Shown in pieces: positions 1 through 8,556 of a stretch of DNA of 64,000 nt. The position numbers and the translations under genes are program-made. How positions within the stretch are numbered: position 1 is the first letter of the stretch; each line of letters opens with the position of its first letter. The notes below the pieces were generated by a model that saw nothing but the letters and a program-made list of their open reading frames with translations, searched no databases and was not told the origin of the DNA. Origin of the DNA: Hoeflea sp. 108 (GTDB taxonomy: Bacteria; Pseudomonadota; Alphaproteobacteria; Rhizobiales; Rhizobiaceae); contig NZ_KB890024.1 in NCBI RefSeq assembly GCF_000372965.1, positions 806,001 through 870,000 on the forward strand, read 5' to 3'.

Positions 1-638
1 CATCCTTTCTCGGTTTCGGCCTTGTCGGCGCGGCCTGCCTCGCCTTCACCGAGAAGATCTCTCCGGTGCCGCCGTCGCATGTGCTGCTGCTGTTCCTCGG
101 CATGACGGTCGCGCCTGACATTCCCACGCTCGTCCAGTTCATGGCCGCGACCACGGTCGGTTCGACGCTCGGCTCGATGATCTGGTATGCGGGCGGCACC
201 TGGCTCGGCCATGAACGAGCCGATGCCTTCGTCAAGCGCTTCGGGCGCTACGTGTTCCTGCGGCACGAAACCTATCAGCGGCTGGCGCAGGCCTATCGCC
301 GCAACAATTTCCGGGCTTCGCTGGTGGCGCAGCTAGTTCCCGTCGCGCGCACCTATCTGGCGCTCGAGGCCGGCGTGCTCAGGCTGTCATTCGTGCCCTT
401 TGCCCTTGCCACGCTGATCGGCGCATTCCTCTGGAACGGTGCGTTCCTGTTCGGCGGCTATCTGATGCGCGACGGCGACCACGACCCGGTGACGATCGGC
501 TTCCGGATCGTCGCCATCGTCGTGGTGGCCGAGATCGTCTTCCTGCTGGCGCTGCGCCACAGCGCCCGAAAAGCACCAGAAACATCTGCCCCGAAACCGG
601 ACTCGGTTTTCGGGGAGCACGATGCGCAACCCCGATAG
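1..638 (+). CDS. DedA/SNARE-associated family membrane protein, 5' end outside window
   Basis: This is an inner-membrane protein of the DedA/VTT type, a family linked to membrane homeostasis and lipid or undecaprenyl-phosphate handling. The reading frame is open to the left edge, so the N-terminus lies outside the window and the GTG at 66 is not the true start. Visible features are the early Glu/Pro-rich amphipathic segment (TEKISPVPPSH), the central GS-x2-GSMIWYAGG block, an FRASLVAQLVPVARTY segment resembling the DedA F-x-RF-P-x2-R motif, and three or four hydrophobic spans. The family assignment comes from this pattern. The substrate cannot be told. The last 15 or so codons overlap a palindromic repeat, which probably supplied the polar C-terminal tail. 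Confidence 0.75.
   Translation, partial: SFLGFGLVGAACLAFTEKISPVPPSHVLLLFLGMTVAPDIPTLVQFMAATTVGSTLGSMIWYAGGTWLGHERADAFVKRFGRYVFLRHETYQRLAQAYRRNNFRASLVAQLVPVARTYLALEAGVLRLSFVPFALATLIGAFLWNGAFLFGGYLMRDGDHDPVTIGFRIVAIVVVAEIVFLLALRHSARKAPETSAPKPDSVFGEHDAQPR
589..615. repeat. CCCCGAAA-type palindrome inside the dedA 3' end
   Basis: The arms CCCCGAAACCG (589-599) and CGGTTTTCGGGG (604-615) are complementary except for one bulged T, with a 4-base loop. The core matches palindromes at 13511-13541, 28591-28630 and 46360-46407. Unlike those, it lies within coding sequence, in the C-terminal tail codons of the DedA protein. Confidence 0.6.
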
Positions 639-668
639 GTCAGGGCGCGCTCCGGGCGATATGCCGTG

Positions 669-983
669 TCATTCCACGACGCGATAGATGTTCCAATAGG
701 ACGAGCCTGAGACCACCAGCGGCTCGAGCTTCTTGCCCCATTGAGCATGGGCCTCGATCTTGGAAATCCGGGCGAAGAAATCTTCGAGCTGCGCCAGGCT
801 TTCGACATGATGATTGGCCTCGATCGTCGCTTCCTTGGCGCCGATCGAGCCGGTCAATATCTGCATCGCCATCTTGTCGGTGCCCGCCTGCGGGCCGATT
901 TCGCGCTCCCACTGGCGCATGAGCTCGATTGCACTCTGCTTGTGCCCGAAGCGGGCGTCGATCTTCCAACGTGCCACGAACAT
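669..983 (-). CDS. Small conserved-looking protein of unknown function (104 aa)
   Basis: The start is placed at ATG 983 because the sequence GAGGGAGAGCAGC precedes it. An in-frame TTG 15 bases upstream would bury that ribosome binding site. The product begins MFVARWKIDARFGHK and is soluble, with alternating beta and alpha character and a conserved-looking Trp/Arg-rich first strand. This resembles the small ferredoxin-like alpha/beta-barrel (Dabb/NIPSNAP-like) monooxygenase-type folds, but no diagnostic motif is visible and I do not assign a function. It stands alone between the DedA gene and the convergent end of the formate dehydrogenase operon. Confidence 0.6.
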   Translation of the reverse strand: MFVARWKIDARFGHKQSAIELMRQWEREIGPQAGTDKMAMQILTGSIGAKEATIEANHHVESLAQLEDFFARISKIEAHAQWGKKLEPLVVSGSSYWNIYRVVE

Positions 984-1124
984 GCTGCTCTCCCTCAAGG
1001 GTTGGGCGGCCTCCGTCTTTTACTTTAGCACTTGCTTGGATTTCTAACGAATGTAGCGGGGGCAAAAAGGAAAACGGCCGGGTCTTGCCCCGGCCGCACT
1101 GTGTCAGAAGTCCAATCTGTCGCT

Positions 1125-1379
1125 TCAGGCTGCGTCCTGCTTGGGACGCCGGATGGTGACGGAGGCCTCGATCACGGTCGGCTTCATGCCCACGCCACCG
1201 GCGTCGACCAGCTCGAAGAACTGGCGCCGCATGCGCGGATCCCAGAACTTGTTGATGTGCTCGGCAATGCCCGCGACGCCTTCGTCATGCGGCTTGGAAT
1301 CGAAGAACGTGGCGATCTGGTTCGCCATGTAGACGAGCTTCTGCTTGGTGCTCATCCTGTCTTCGTCGTCATGCGACAT
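1125..1379 (-). CDS. fdsD: NAD-dependent formate dehydrogenase delta subunit FdsD
   Basis: The 84-residue product carries the FdsD pattern: KLVYMANQIATFF near the start, then GIAEHINKFWDPRMRRQFFELV. FdsD is a small accessory subunit found with soluble molybdenum FdsABG formate dehydrogenases in the cytoplasm and appears to help assembly or stability of the complex. The ATG at 1379 overlaps the 3' end of fdhD by 11 bases, which implies translational coupling at the end of the fds operon. A second in-frame ATG at codon 9 lacks a convincing ribosome binding site. The length matches the family. The exact biochemical role in the family is not well defined. Confidence 0.9.
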   Translation of the reverse strand: MSHDDEDRMSTKQKLVYMANQIATFFDSKPHDEGVAGIAEHINKFWDPRMRRQFFELVDAGGVGMKPTVIEASVTIRRPKQDAA

Positions 1380-2196
1380 TTTTCGCGGCTCCGGTATTCA
1401 AGCGGTCGGGATGGGTGAAGATGTCGAAATCGTCGCCGCGCACGAGTGCCACGAGCGTCATACCGGCCTGTTCGGCGGTACGGATGGCTAATGCCGTGGG
1501 CGCCGAAACGGCGATGATGAAGGGGGCGCCGATTGCCGCGGTCTTCTGCACCATCTCGACCGAGACGCGGCTGGTCACCACGACAGCGCCTGAGCCGCCG
1601 TCGATGCCGGCCAGGCTCAGAGCGCCGGCCAGCTTGTCCAGCGCGTTGTGGCGCCCGACATCCTCGCGCGCCGCGACCACGCCCTTGCCGGGCACATAGA
1701 AGCCGGCAGCGTGGACCGCGCCGGTCTCGGCATGCAGCGGCTGCATTTTGGAAAGCATTTTCACGGCCTGCACGATGTCGTCGGCGGAAAGATGCAATGC
1801 CGGCCGGTGCACGTCGCAGACGGAACGCATCGCCTCCTCGATGGATTCGATGCCACACAGACCGCAGCCGACAGGGCCAGCGAGGCGGCGCCTACGCTGC
1901 TCGAAGCGCGTGTTGGCCTTGTCGAACAGCCTGATCTGGATGTCGATGCCGGCCTCGACGTCGAGCACCTCGATGGCCTCGATCTCGGCTGCCGATCCGA
2001 CGATGCCTTCGGTCAGCGAGAAACCGAGGGCGAAATCCTCGAAATCGGCAGGGCTCGCCATCATCACTGCATGCGTGGTGCCGCCATAAGACAGCGCCAC
2101 CGGCGTCTCTTCGGGCACCATGCGGTTGGCCACCGACGTGCCGCTCGCCCGGCGGGCGAGGCGGGAGGTCGCGGAGATGGCGGGACGGTCGGTCAT
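1369..2196 (-). CDS. fdhD: Formate dehydrogenase accessory sulfurtransferase FdhD (FdsC)
   Basis: FdhD/FdsC transfers sulfur (from IscS in the studied systems) to the molybdenum bis-MGD cofactor of formate dehydrogenase and delivers the cofactor. The 275-residue protein has the CGLC motif (C111, C114) expected for the sulfur-carrying cysteines, in the context GPVGCGLCGIES. It also has the family blocks FEDFALGFSLTEGI and a C-terminal region with the sequence AREDVGRHNALDKLAGA. It lies third from the end of fds transcription, separated from fdsA by a 153-base spacer that contains an inverted repeat, and overlaps fdsD. Gene order G-B-A-C-D matches the fds operons of Rhodobacter and Cupriavidus. 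Confidence 0.93.
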   Translation of the reverse strand: MTDRPAISATSRLARRASGTSVANRMVPEETPVALSYGGTTHAVMMASPADFEDFALGFSLTEGIVGSAAEIEAIEVLDVEAGIDIQIRLFDKANTRFEQRRRRLAGPVGCGLCGIESIEEAMRSVCDVHRPALHLSADDIVQAVKMLSKMQPLHAETGAVHAAGFYVPGKGVVAAREDVGRHNALDKLAGALSLAGIDGGSGAVVVTSRVSVEMVQKTAAIGAPFIIAVSAPTALAIRTAEQAGMTLVALVRGDDFDIFTHPDRLNTGAAKNVA

Positions 2197-2203
2197 CGTT
2201 CGT

Positions 2204-2322
2204 CTTCCCGTTCACGGGGAGAAGATGCCGGCAGGCAGGTGAGGGGCAGCGCAAACCTTTCGGGGCTGGCACAGCCCCTCATCCGGCCTTGCAGGCCACC
2301 TTCCCCCCGTGAACGGGGGGAA
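2204..2322. repeat. Imperfect inverted-repeat element between fdsA and fdhD
   Basis: The outer arms start CTTCCCGTTCACGGGGAGAAG (left, from 2204) and end CTTCCCCCCGTTCACGGGG on the complementary strand (right, to 2322). Both extend inward to GAGGGGC / GCCCCTC. Each arm also contains its own short palindrome. This looks like the GC-rich intergenic repeat type also seen at 41895-42104 and 57811-57986. It is transcribed within the fds operon, so it could fold in the mRNA and stabilise or attenuate it. Confidence 0.65.
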
Positions 2323-2349
2323 GAAAAGGCTTGCGTCCCGCGCACGATC

Positions 2350-5229
2350 CTACTCCGCCGCTTCCATGTGGCCGGCGATGCGGCGGCTCTGCTGGGCCTG
2401 GTCGTTGTAGTCCTTCTGCCAATCCGACGGGCCGTTGGAAGGCGACACCTGCACCGCCGTCACCTTGTATTCCGGACAGTTGGTCGCCCAATCCGAGAAG
2501 TCGGTGGTGATGACGTTGGCCTGCGTGTCGGGGTGGTGGAAGGTGGTGTAGACCACACCAGGCGATACCTTGTCGGTCACAGTTGCGCGCAGCGTCGTTT
2601 CGCCAGCACGGCTGACCAGCCTGACCCAGTCGCCATCGCGCAGGCCGCGGTTTTCGGCGTCATGCGGGTGGATTTCGAGCAGGTCCTCGGCATGCCAGGC
2701 AACGTTTTCGGTACGCCGGGTCTGGGCGCCGACATTGTACTGGCTGAGGATGCGGCCGGTGGTGAGCAGCAGCGGGAAGCGCGGACCGGTCCGTTCGTCC
2801 GTCGCCACATATTCGGTGCGGATGAACTTGCCCTTGCCGCGGACGAAGCCGTCGATATGCATGATCGGCGTGCCCTCGGGCGCCTTGTCGTTGCACGGCC
2901 ACTGCACCGAGCCCATCTTCTCCAGGAAGTCGTAGGAGACGTTGGCGAAGGACGGCGTGGTCTTGGCCACTTCGTCCATGATCTCGGACGGGTGCTGGTA
3001 GTTCCAGTTGAGGCCCATTGTCTGGGCGAGCTTCTGCGTCACCTCCCAGTCGGCATAGCCGTTCTTCGGGGTCATCACCTTGCGCACGCGGTTGATGCGG
3101 CGCTCGGCGTTGGTGAAGGTGCCGTCCTTCTCGAGGAAGGTCGAGCCCGGCAGGAAGACGTGGGCGTAGTTGGCCGTCTCGTTGAGGAACAGGTCCTGCA
3201 CGACGACGCATTCCATAGCGGCCAGGCCGGCCGAGACGTGCTTGGTGTCGGGGTCGGACTGCAGAATGTCTTCGCCCTGGATGTAGATGCCCTTGAAGGT
3301 GCCGTCGACGGCGGCGTCCAGCATGTTGGGGATGCGCAGGCCCGGCTCGTCGTCGAGCTTCACGCCCCACAGGCTGTCATAGATGTCGCGCACGGCGTCG
3401 CCCGAAATGTGGCGATAGCCCGGCAGTTCGTGCGGGAACGAGCCCATGTCGCAGGCGCCCTGCACGTTGTTCTGGCCGCGCAGCGGGTTCACGCCGACGC
3501 CCTTGCGGCCGATGTTACCGGTCAGCATGGCGAGGTTGGCGATGCCGATGACGGTCGTCGAACCCTGGCTGTGCTCGGTCACGCCGAGGCCGTAATAGAT
3601 CGCGCCGTTGCCGCCGGTGGCATAGAGCCGCGCGGCGCCGCGAATGGTCTCGGCCGGCACGCCCGACAGCTTCTCGACTTCCTCGGGGCTGTGGCGCGGG
3701 TCCGACACGAACTCGGCGTAGTCCTGGAACTCCGACCAGTCGCAGCGCTCGCGGATGAAGGCCTCGTTGAACAGGCCTTCGGTGACGATGACATGCGCAA
3801 TCGCGGTGACCACCGCGACGTTTGTGCCCGGCTTGAGCGCCAGGTGATGCTCGGCCTGGATATGCGCGGACTTCACCATCTCGGTGCGGCGCGGATCGAT
3901 GACGATCAGCTTGGCGCCGGCGCGCAGCCGCTTCTTCAGGCGCGAGGCGAACACCGGGTGCGCCGAGGCCGGGTTGGCGCCGATGATGAGTGCCACGTCG
4001 GTGTGCTCGACCGAATCGAAGTCCTGCGTGCCGGCCGACGTGCCGTAGGTCTGGCCGAGGCCGTAGCCGGTCGGCGAGTGGCAGACGCGGGCGCAGGTGT
4101 CGACATTGTTGTTGCCGAAGCCCTGGCGGATCAGTTTCTGGACGAGATAGGTCTCTTCATTGGTGCAGCGCGACGAGGTGATGCCGCCGATGGCGCCACG
4201 TCCGTACTGGTACTGGATGCGGCGGAATTCCTTGGCCGTGTGGGCGATCGCTTCTTCCCAGCTGACCTCACGCCACGGATCGGTGATGTTCTCGCGGATC
4301 ATCGGGTTGAGGATGCGCTCCTTGTGGGTGGCGTAGCCATAGGCGAAGCGACCCTTGACGCAGGAGTGGCCGCGATTGGCCTTGCCGTCCTTCCACGGCA
4401 CCATGCGCACCAGCTCTTCGCCGCGCATTTCGGCCTTGAACGAGCAGCCGACGCCGCAATAGGCGCAGGTGGTGACGACCGAGTGCTCGGGCTGGCCGAT
4501 CTCGATGACCGACTTTTCCGTCAGCGTCGCCGTCGGGCAGGCCTGCACGCAGGCGCCGCATGACACGCACTCGCTGTCGAGGAACAGTTCATGCGCGCCG
4601 GGTGACACGCGGCTGCCGAAACCGCGGCCTTCGATGGTCAGCGCAAAGGTGCCCTGCACCTCTTCGCAGGCCCGCACGCAGCGCGAGCAGACGATGCACT
4701 TGGACGGATCGTAGGTGAAGTAGGGGTTGGACTCGTCCTTGGCCATCCACTTGAAGTTTTCGACGCCATTGTTCTTGGCGCGAACGTGGTTGTCGCCCTC
4801 ATAGCCATAGCGCACGTCGCGTAGGCCTACCGCGCCCGCCATGTCCTGCAGTTCGCAGTCGCCATTGGCTGCGCAGGTCAGGCAGTCGAGCGGATGGTCG
4901 GAGATGTAGAGCTCCATCACGCCCTTGCGGATGTCCTTGAGACGCCCTGTCTGGGTGTGGACCACCATGCCGGGCATGACAGGCGTCGTGCAGGACGACG
5001 GCGTGCCGTTGCGGCCCTCGATCTCCACCAGGCAAAGCCGGCAAGAGCCGAAGGCGTCGACCATGTCGGTGGCGCAGAGTTTTGGAATGGCGATGCCCGC
5101 TTCCATCGAGGCGCGCATGATCGAAGTGCCCTCGGGCACCGTGACCGAAAAGCCGTCGACGGTCAGCGTGACCTGCTTTTCGGACTGGGAGGCAGGGGTG
5201 CCGAAGTCGATTTCGTGTACGAGACCCAT
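2350..5229 (-). CDS. fdsA: NAD-dependent formate dehydrogenase catalytic alpha subunit FdsA
   Basis: FdsA oxidises formate to CO2 at a molybdenum bis-MGD centre and passes electrons through Fe-S clusters to FdsB. The 959-residue protein shows, in order: a [2Fe-2S] domain with C52, C63, C66, C80; a His-Cys [4Fe-4S] site with H112, C116, C119, C125; two ferredoxin [4Fe-4S] sites (C178/181/184/188 and C221/224/227/231); the proximal [4Fe-4S] site C255, C258, C262, C290; and the ARVCHSP active-site segment, where C383 is the predicted Mo ligand followed by catalytic H384. The enzyme therefore uses Cys and not selenocysteine. A molydopterin-dinucleotide-binding C-terminal domain (TTGRILSQYNVG) follows. 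Length and cluster layout match the soluble FdsABG class. It lies 10 bases after fdsB. Confidence 0.97.
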   Translation of the reverse strand: MGLVHEIDFGTPASQSEKQVTLTVDGFSVTVPEGTSIMRASMEAGIAIPKLCATDMVDAFGSCRLCLVEIEGRNGTPSSCTTPVMPGMVVHTQTGRLKDIRKGVMELYISDHPLDCLTCAANGDCELQDMAGAVGLRDVRYGYEGDNHVRAKNNGVENFKWMAKDESNPYFTYDPSKCIVCSRCVRACEEVQGTFALTIEGRGFGSRVSPGAHELFLDSECVSCGACVQACPTATLTEKSVIEIGQPEHSVVTTCAYCGVGCSFKAEMRGEELVRMVPWKDGKANRGHSCVKGRFAYGYATHKERILNPMIRENITDPWREVSWEEAIAHTAKEFRRIQYQYGRGAIGGITSSRCTNEETYLVQKLIRQGFGNNNVDTCARVCHSPTGYGLGQTYGTSAGTQDFDSVEHTDVALIIGANPASAHPVFASRLKKRLRAGAKLIVIDPRRTEMVKSAHIQAEHHLALKPGTNVAVVTAIAHVIVTEGLFNEAFIRERCDWSEFQDYAEFVSDPRHSPEEVEKLSGVPAETIRGAARLYATGGNGAIYYGLGVTEHSQGSTTVIGIANLAMLTGNIGRKGVGVNPLRGQNNVQGACDMGSFPHELPGYRHISGDAVRDIYDSLWGVKLDDEPGLRIPNMLDAAVDGTFKGIYIQGEDILQSDPDTKHVSAGLAAMECVVVQDLFLNETANYAHVFLPGSTFLEKDGTFTNAERRINRVRKVMTPKNGYADWEVTQKLAQTMGLNWNYQHPSEIMDEVAKTTPSFANVSYDFLEKMGSVQWPCNDKAPEGTPIMHIDGFVRGKGKFIRTEYVATDERTGPRFPLLLTTGRILSQYNVGAQTRRTENVAWHAEDLLEIHPHDAENRGLRDGDWVRLVSRAGETTLRATVTDKVSPGVVYTTFHHPDTQANVITTDFSDWATNCPEYKVTAVQVSPSNGPSDWQKDYNDQAQQSRRIAGHMEAAE

Positions 5230-5239
5230 GTTCTGTCTC

Positions 5240-6796
5240 CTATTCCGCAGCCTGAGCGACCGTAGCCGGCCGGAAATCTTCGGGGAAATGGTTGATGGCG
5301 CTCATCACCGGGTAGGGGGTGAAGCCGCCGAGAGCGCAAAGCGAACCGAATTTCATCGTGTTGCAGAGGTCGCTCACCAGCGCGAGCTGCTTTTCCGGCT
5401 CGATGTTCTGCTTGAGCTTGTCGAGCGTCTCGACGCCGCGCGTCGAGCCGATGCGGCAGGGCGTGCACTTGCCGCAGCTTTCGATGGCGCAGAATTCCAT
5501 GGCGAAGCGTGCCTGCTTCAGCATGTCGGCGCTGTCGTCGAACACGGTGATGCCGGCATGGCCGATCAGGCCGTCGCGCTTGGCGAACTCTTCATAGTCG
5601 AACGGCGTGTCGAACAGCGCGCGGGGGAAATAGGCACCGAGCGGGCCGCCGACCTGAACCGCCTTGACCGGACGGCCGGTCGCCGTGCCGCCGCCGATCT
5701 CGTCGACGATCTCGCCCAGCGTCAGGCCGAAGGCCACTTCGAACAGGCCGCCATGCTTGACGTTGCCGGCGATCTGGATCGGGATGGTGCCGCGCGAGCG
5801 GCCCATGCCGAAGTCCTTGTAGTGCTGGGCGCCCTTGTCCATGACGATTGGAACGGAGGCGAGCGAAATGACGTTGTTTATGACGGTTGGCTTGCCAAAC
5901 AGGCCCTGGATCGCCGGCAGCGGCGGCTTGGCGCGCACCACGCCGCGCTTGCCTTCCAGGCTGTTCAGCAGAGAGGTTTCCTCGCCGCAGACATAGGCGC
6001 CGGCGCCGGAGCGGATTTCGATGTCGAAGCCCTGCGAGGATCCCAGCACGCTCTTGCCGAGCACGCCGGCTTTCCGCGCCACCTCGACCGCCTTGGTCAT
6101 GGCGGTGATGGCGTGCGGATATTCCGAGCGGATGTAGACGTAGCCCTTGGTGGCATGGGTCGCCAGGCCGGCGATCGCCATGCCCTCGATCAGCACGAAG
6201 GGGTCGCCTTCCATGATCATGCGGTCGGCGAAGGTGGCCGAGTCGCCTTCGTCGGCGTTGCAGACGATGTATTTCTGCTCAGCCGCGGTATCGAGAACCG
6301 TCTTCCACTTGATGCCGGTCGGGAAGCCTGCGCCGCCGCGGCCGCGCAGGCCAGACTCTGTCACCTGCTTGACGATGTCGGCAGGCGCCATCGCCACCGC
6401 ATTGCGCAGGCCGGTCAGGCCGCCATGGGCCTCGTAGTCGGCGAGCGACAGCGGGTCGGTGATGCCACAGCGGGCGAAGGTCAGGCGCGTCTGCCTGGCG
6501 AGGAAGGGAAGCTTCTCAGGGTCGCCCAGCGACAGCTTGTGCTGGCCGCCATCGGCGAGGCCGGCGTCGAACAGCGAGGCGACGTCCTTGGCCGCAACCG
6601 GGCCATAGGCGACGCGGCCGGCTTCGGTCGCGACTTCGACCATCGGCTCCAGCCAGTACATGCCGCGCGAACCGTTGCGCACGATTTTCGCATCGATGCC
6701 GCGAGCGGCAATCTCATTTGCGATCGCCTTGGCGACCTTGTCGGCGCCGAGCGACAGAGCGCCGGAATCACCGGGGACGTAGATCGTCACGCTCAT
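5240..6796 (-). CDS. fdsB: NAD-dependent formate dehydrogenase beta subunit FdsB
   Basis: FdsB is the NuoF-like diaphorase subunit that binds FMN, one [4Fe-4S] cluster and NAD+. It reduces NAD+ with electrons from FdsA. The 518-residue product has a thioredoxin-like N-terminal part (about 1-90), the FMN/NADH-binding glycine-rich segment RGRGGAGFPTG (151-161), CNADEGD (179-185), GAGAYVCGEETSLLNSLEGKRG-like sequence at 264-285, and the cluster ligands C441, C444, C447 and C487. Its ATG overlaps the fdsG stop by four bases, so the two subunits are coupled. It acts in the cytoplasm as part of the FdsABG complex. Confidence 0.96.
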   Translation of the reverse strand: MSVTIYVPGDSGALSLGADKVAKAIANEIAARGIDAKIVRNGSRGMYWLEPMVEVATEAGRVAYGPVAAKDVASLFDAGLADGGQHKLSLGDPEKLPFLARQTRLTFARCGITDPLSLADYEAHGGLTGLRNAVAMAPADIVKQVTESGLRGRGGAGFPTGIKWKTVLDTAAEQKYIVCNADEGDSATFADRMIMEGDPFVLIEGMAIAGLATHATKGYVYIRSEYPHAITAMTKAVEVARKAGVLGKSVLGSSQGFDIEIRSGAGAYVCGEETSLLNSLEGKRGVVRAKPPLPAIQGLFGKPTVINNVISLASVPIVMDKGAQHYKDFGMGRSRGTIPIQIAGNVKHGGLFEVAFGLTLGEIVDEIGGGTATGRPVKAVQVGGPLGAYFPRALFDTPFDYEEFAKRDGLIGHAGITVFDDSADMLKQARFAMEFCAIESCGKCTPCRIGSTRGVETLDKLKQNIEPEKQLALVSDLCNTMKFGSLCALGGFTPYPVMSAINHFPEDFRPATVAQAAE

Positions 6797-7272
6797 GAGC
6801 GGACCTCCTCGGCGATTTCATCGATCTTGTCGGCATCGAGGCGGCCGATCACTTCGCCGTCGAGCATGGCGGCGGGGGCGCAGGCGCACAGCCCGAGGCA
6901 ATAGATCGGCTCGAGCGTGACTGCGCCGTCCTTGGTCGTCTCGTGGAAGCCGATGCCGAACTTCTGCTTGATCTGGGCGGCGATCGCCTCGCTGCCCATC
7001 GACTGACAGGCTTCCGCCTGGCAGACCTTCAGCACATGCCGGCCGGCCGGGTGATGGCGGAAGTCGTGGTAAAAGGTGAAGACGCCATGCACTTCGGCGC
7101 GCGACAGGTTCAGCGCATCGGCGATGATCGGCAGGGTTTCCTGCGGAACGTAGCCAAATTCTTCCTGGATGCCATGGAGAATCGGGATCAGCGGACCCTC
7201 GAGGCTCTTCATTTCGCTGATCACTGCCGCAGTTCTTGCGGCGAGTTCGGTACTTGCTGGCTGCATGACCAC
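6793..7272 (-). CDS. fdsG: NAD-dependent formate dehydrogenase gamma subunit FdsG
   Basis: FdsG is the NuoE-like subunit with a single [2Fe-2S] cluster. The four ligands fit the C-x4-C...C-x3-C pattern: C84, C89, C125 and C129, in the contexts KVCQAEACQSMG and CLGLCACAP. It is the first structural gene of the fds operon. A GTG at 7272 and an ATG two codons later are both possible starts. The GGGAGGG site favours the GTG slightly on spacing. The 139-base leader upstream carries a LysR-type operator candidate. Confidence 0.95.
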   Translation of the reverse strand: MVMQPASTELAARTAAVISEMKSLEGPLIPILHGIQEEFGYVPQETLPIIADALNLSRAEVHGVFTFYHDFRHHPAGRHVLKVCQAEACQSMGSEAIAAQIKQKFGIGFHETTKDGAVTLEPIYCLGLCACAPAAMLDGEVIGRLDADKIDEIAEEVRS

Positions 7273-7367
7273 GCAGCGCCCTCCCTGACACTGGCGCCAT
7301 CTTGGGCGCTATATCCCTATTGAAGCCGATCTGAAGGACCGGAATCAATAAAGCTGTTTCGTCACAT

Positions 7368-7384
7368 GATAAAAATTTTCTATC
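7368..7384. promoter_or_regulatory. Candidate LysR-type operator upstream of fdsG
   Basis: The 17-base sequence GATAAAAATTTTCTATC is a near-perfect AT-rich dyad of the T-N11-A kind bound by LysR-family regulators. It sits in the 139-base gap between the LysR gene and fdsG, about 95 bases before the fdsG start, and stands out in a GC-rich region. Binding by the adjacent regulator is inferred. Confidence 0.5.
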
Positions 7385-7411
7385 GAGTAACGATTTCAGG
7401 GCCAGTGTAGA

Positions 7412-8311
7412 TCAGGACTGGCGGCGAAAATCGCCTGCTAGCGCCATGGCTTCGTCAAGCAGCGCCTGCACGAGCGTGGTGTTCGGATCGCGTTTTGCCA
7501 CCACCAGTCCGACCGTGTGGCTGGCGTCGGGCTCGATGATCGGGATTGCCCGGATCGGCTCGGCGAAACCGAAGGTTTCCGCCAGGTTGAGCGGCATGAT
7601 CGACGACCATTTGCCGGTGCGGATGTGCGAAAACAGCACGATCATCGAGTTCGATTCGAGCGTCGGGCGCACCTGCACGCCGGCTTCGGCGAGATGCTGG
7701 TCGATGATGCGACGGTTCTGCATGTCGGGCGTGAGCAGGCAGAGCGGCAGCGTGCTCACTTCCTCCCAGGTGACCTTGTCGCGATCTGAATATTCGTTCC
7801 CGGCAGCCGTGATCAGTTGGTAGCGCTCCGCATAGAGCGGCACGCTGGTCACCCGACCCAGCGGTTCGTTGTCGAGATAGGTGATTCCCGCGTCGACCTC
7901 GTAGTTGCCGAGCAGCGACAGCACCTCGATCGAGGTGCGCGACAGAATCGAGAAGGTGACGCCGGGGTGTTTTTCGCGAAACGGCGTGGTCAGCTTCGGC
8001 ACCATGGCGAGTGCGGTCGGGATGGCCGCGATGCGGATACGCCCCGACAGGCCGTGGCGCGCGGCGCGCATTTCCTCGCGCATGGCGCGCGTGTCGCCGA
8101 CGATGCGCCTGGCCCATTCCAGCACCTGCCGGCCCTCTGGTGTCAGACCCTGGAAGCGCGACCCGCGCTGCACCAACATCACGCCGAGGATGTCCTCGAG
8201 CTGCTTGATCCCGGCCGACAACGTCGGTTGGGTGACGCCGCATTCTTCGGCTGCGCGTCCGAAATGTTGCTCTCTGGCGAGTGCGATGAAGAATTCAAGC
8301 TTGTCGATCAT
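7412..8311 (-). CDS. LysR-family transcriptional regulator of the fds operon (FdsR-like)
   Basis: The 299-residue protein has the LysR winged helix-turn-helix at residues 1-60 (FFIALAREQHFGRAAEECGVTQPTLSAGIKQLEDILG) and a periplasmic-binding-protein-like effector domain after about residue 90. It lies directly upstream of fdsG in the same orientation, which is the position of FdsR in characterised fds loci. FdsR-type regulators respond to formate. Activation of fds by formate is inferred from context. Being co-oriented, the regulator and operon may share transcription in part. Confidence 0.88.
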   Translation of the reverse strand: MIDKLEFFIALAREQHFGRAAEECGVTQPTLSAGIKQLEDILGVMLVQRGSRFQGLTPEGRQVLEWARRIVGDTRAMREEMRAARHGLSGRIRIAAIPTALAMVPKLTTPFREKHPGVTFSILSRTSIEVLSLLGNYEVDAGITYLDNEPLGRVTSVPLYAERYQLITAAGNEYSDRDKVTWEEVSTLPLCLLTPDMQNRRIIDQHLAEAGVQVRPTLESNSMIVLFSHIRTGKWSSIMPLNLAETFGFAEPIRAIPIIEPDASHTVGLVVAKRDPNTTLVQALLDEAMALAGDFRRQS

Positions 8312-8556
8312 GCCGGCAAGCTAACTGCAGCCGCCGCCTTGCGCCAGACTGGTTGCGCTGCGGTTTGTGTGTTCCGTGCTGGGTTGTGTGGCGGTTCGGG
8401 AGGCGTTGGTGCAGGCCTGTGCTTGTAGCGCTCGTCGCTTCATGCCGTGGCGCCCTCATGATGTCCGCAACGGTGCAATACGAGCTATTCGGCCGTGCAT
8501 TCGCACCAGCCATCTCATCGCGCCTCCGGCACCGATAGGGCTACCTGCGGTCCAAC

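Noticed and set aside
1648..4563. A 971-codon open frame on the plus strand across the fds region
   Set aside because: It is the shadow of fdsA/fdhD: its product is Arg/His/Gly/Asp-rich with no domain, and the opposite strand encodes full-length, motif-complete proteins. Long antisense frames are normal in GC-rich DNA.
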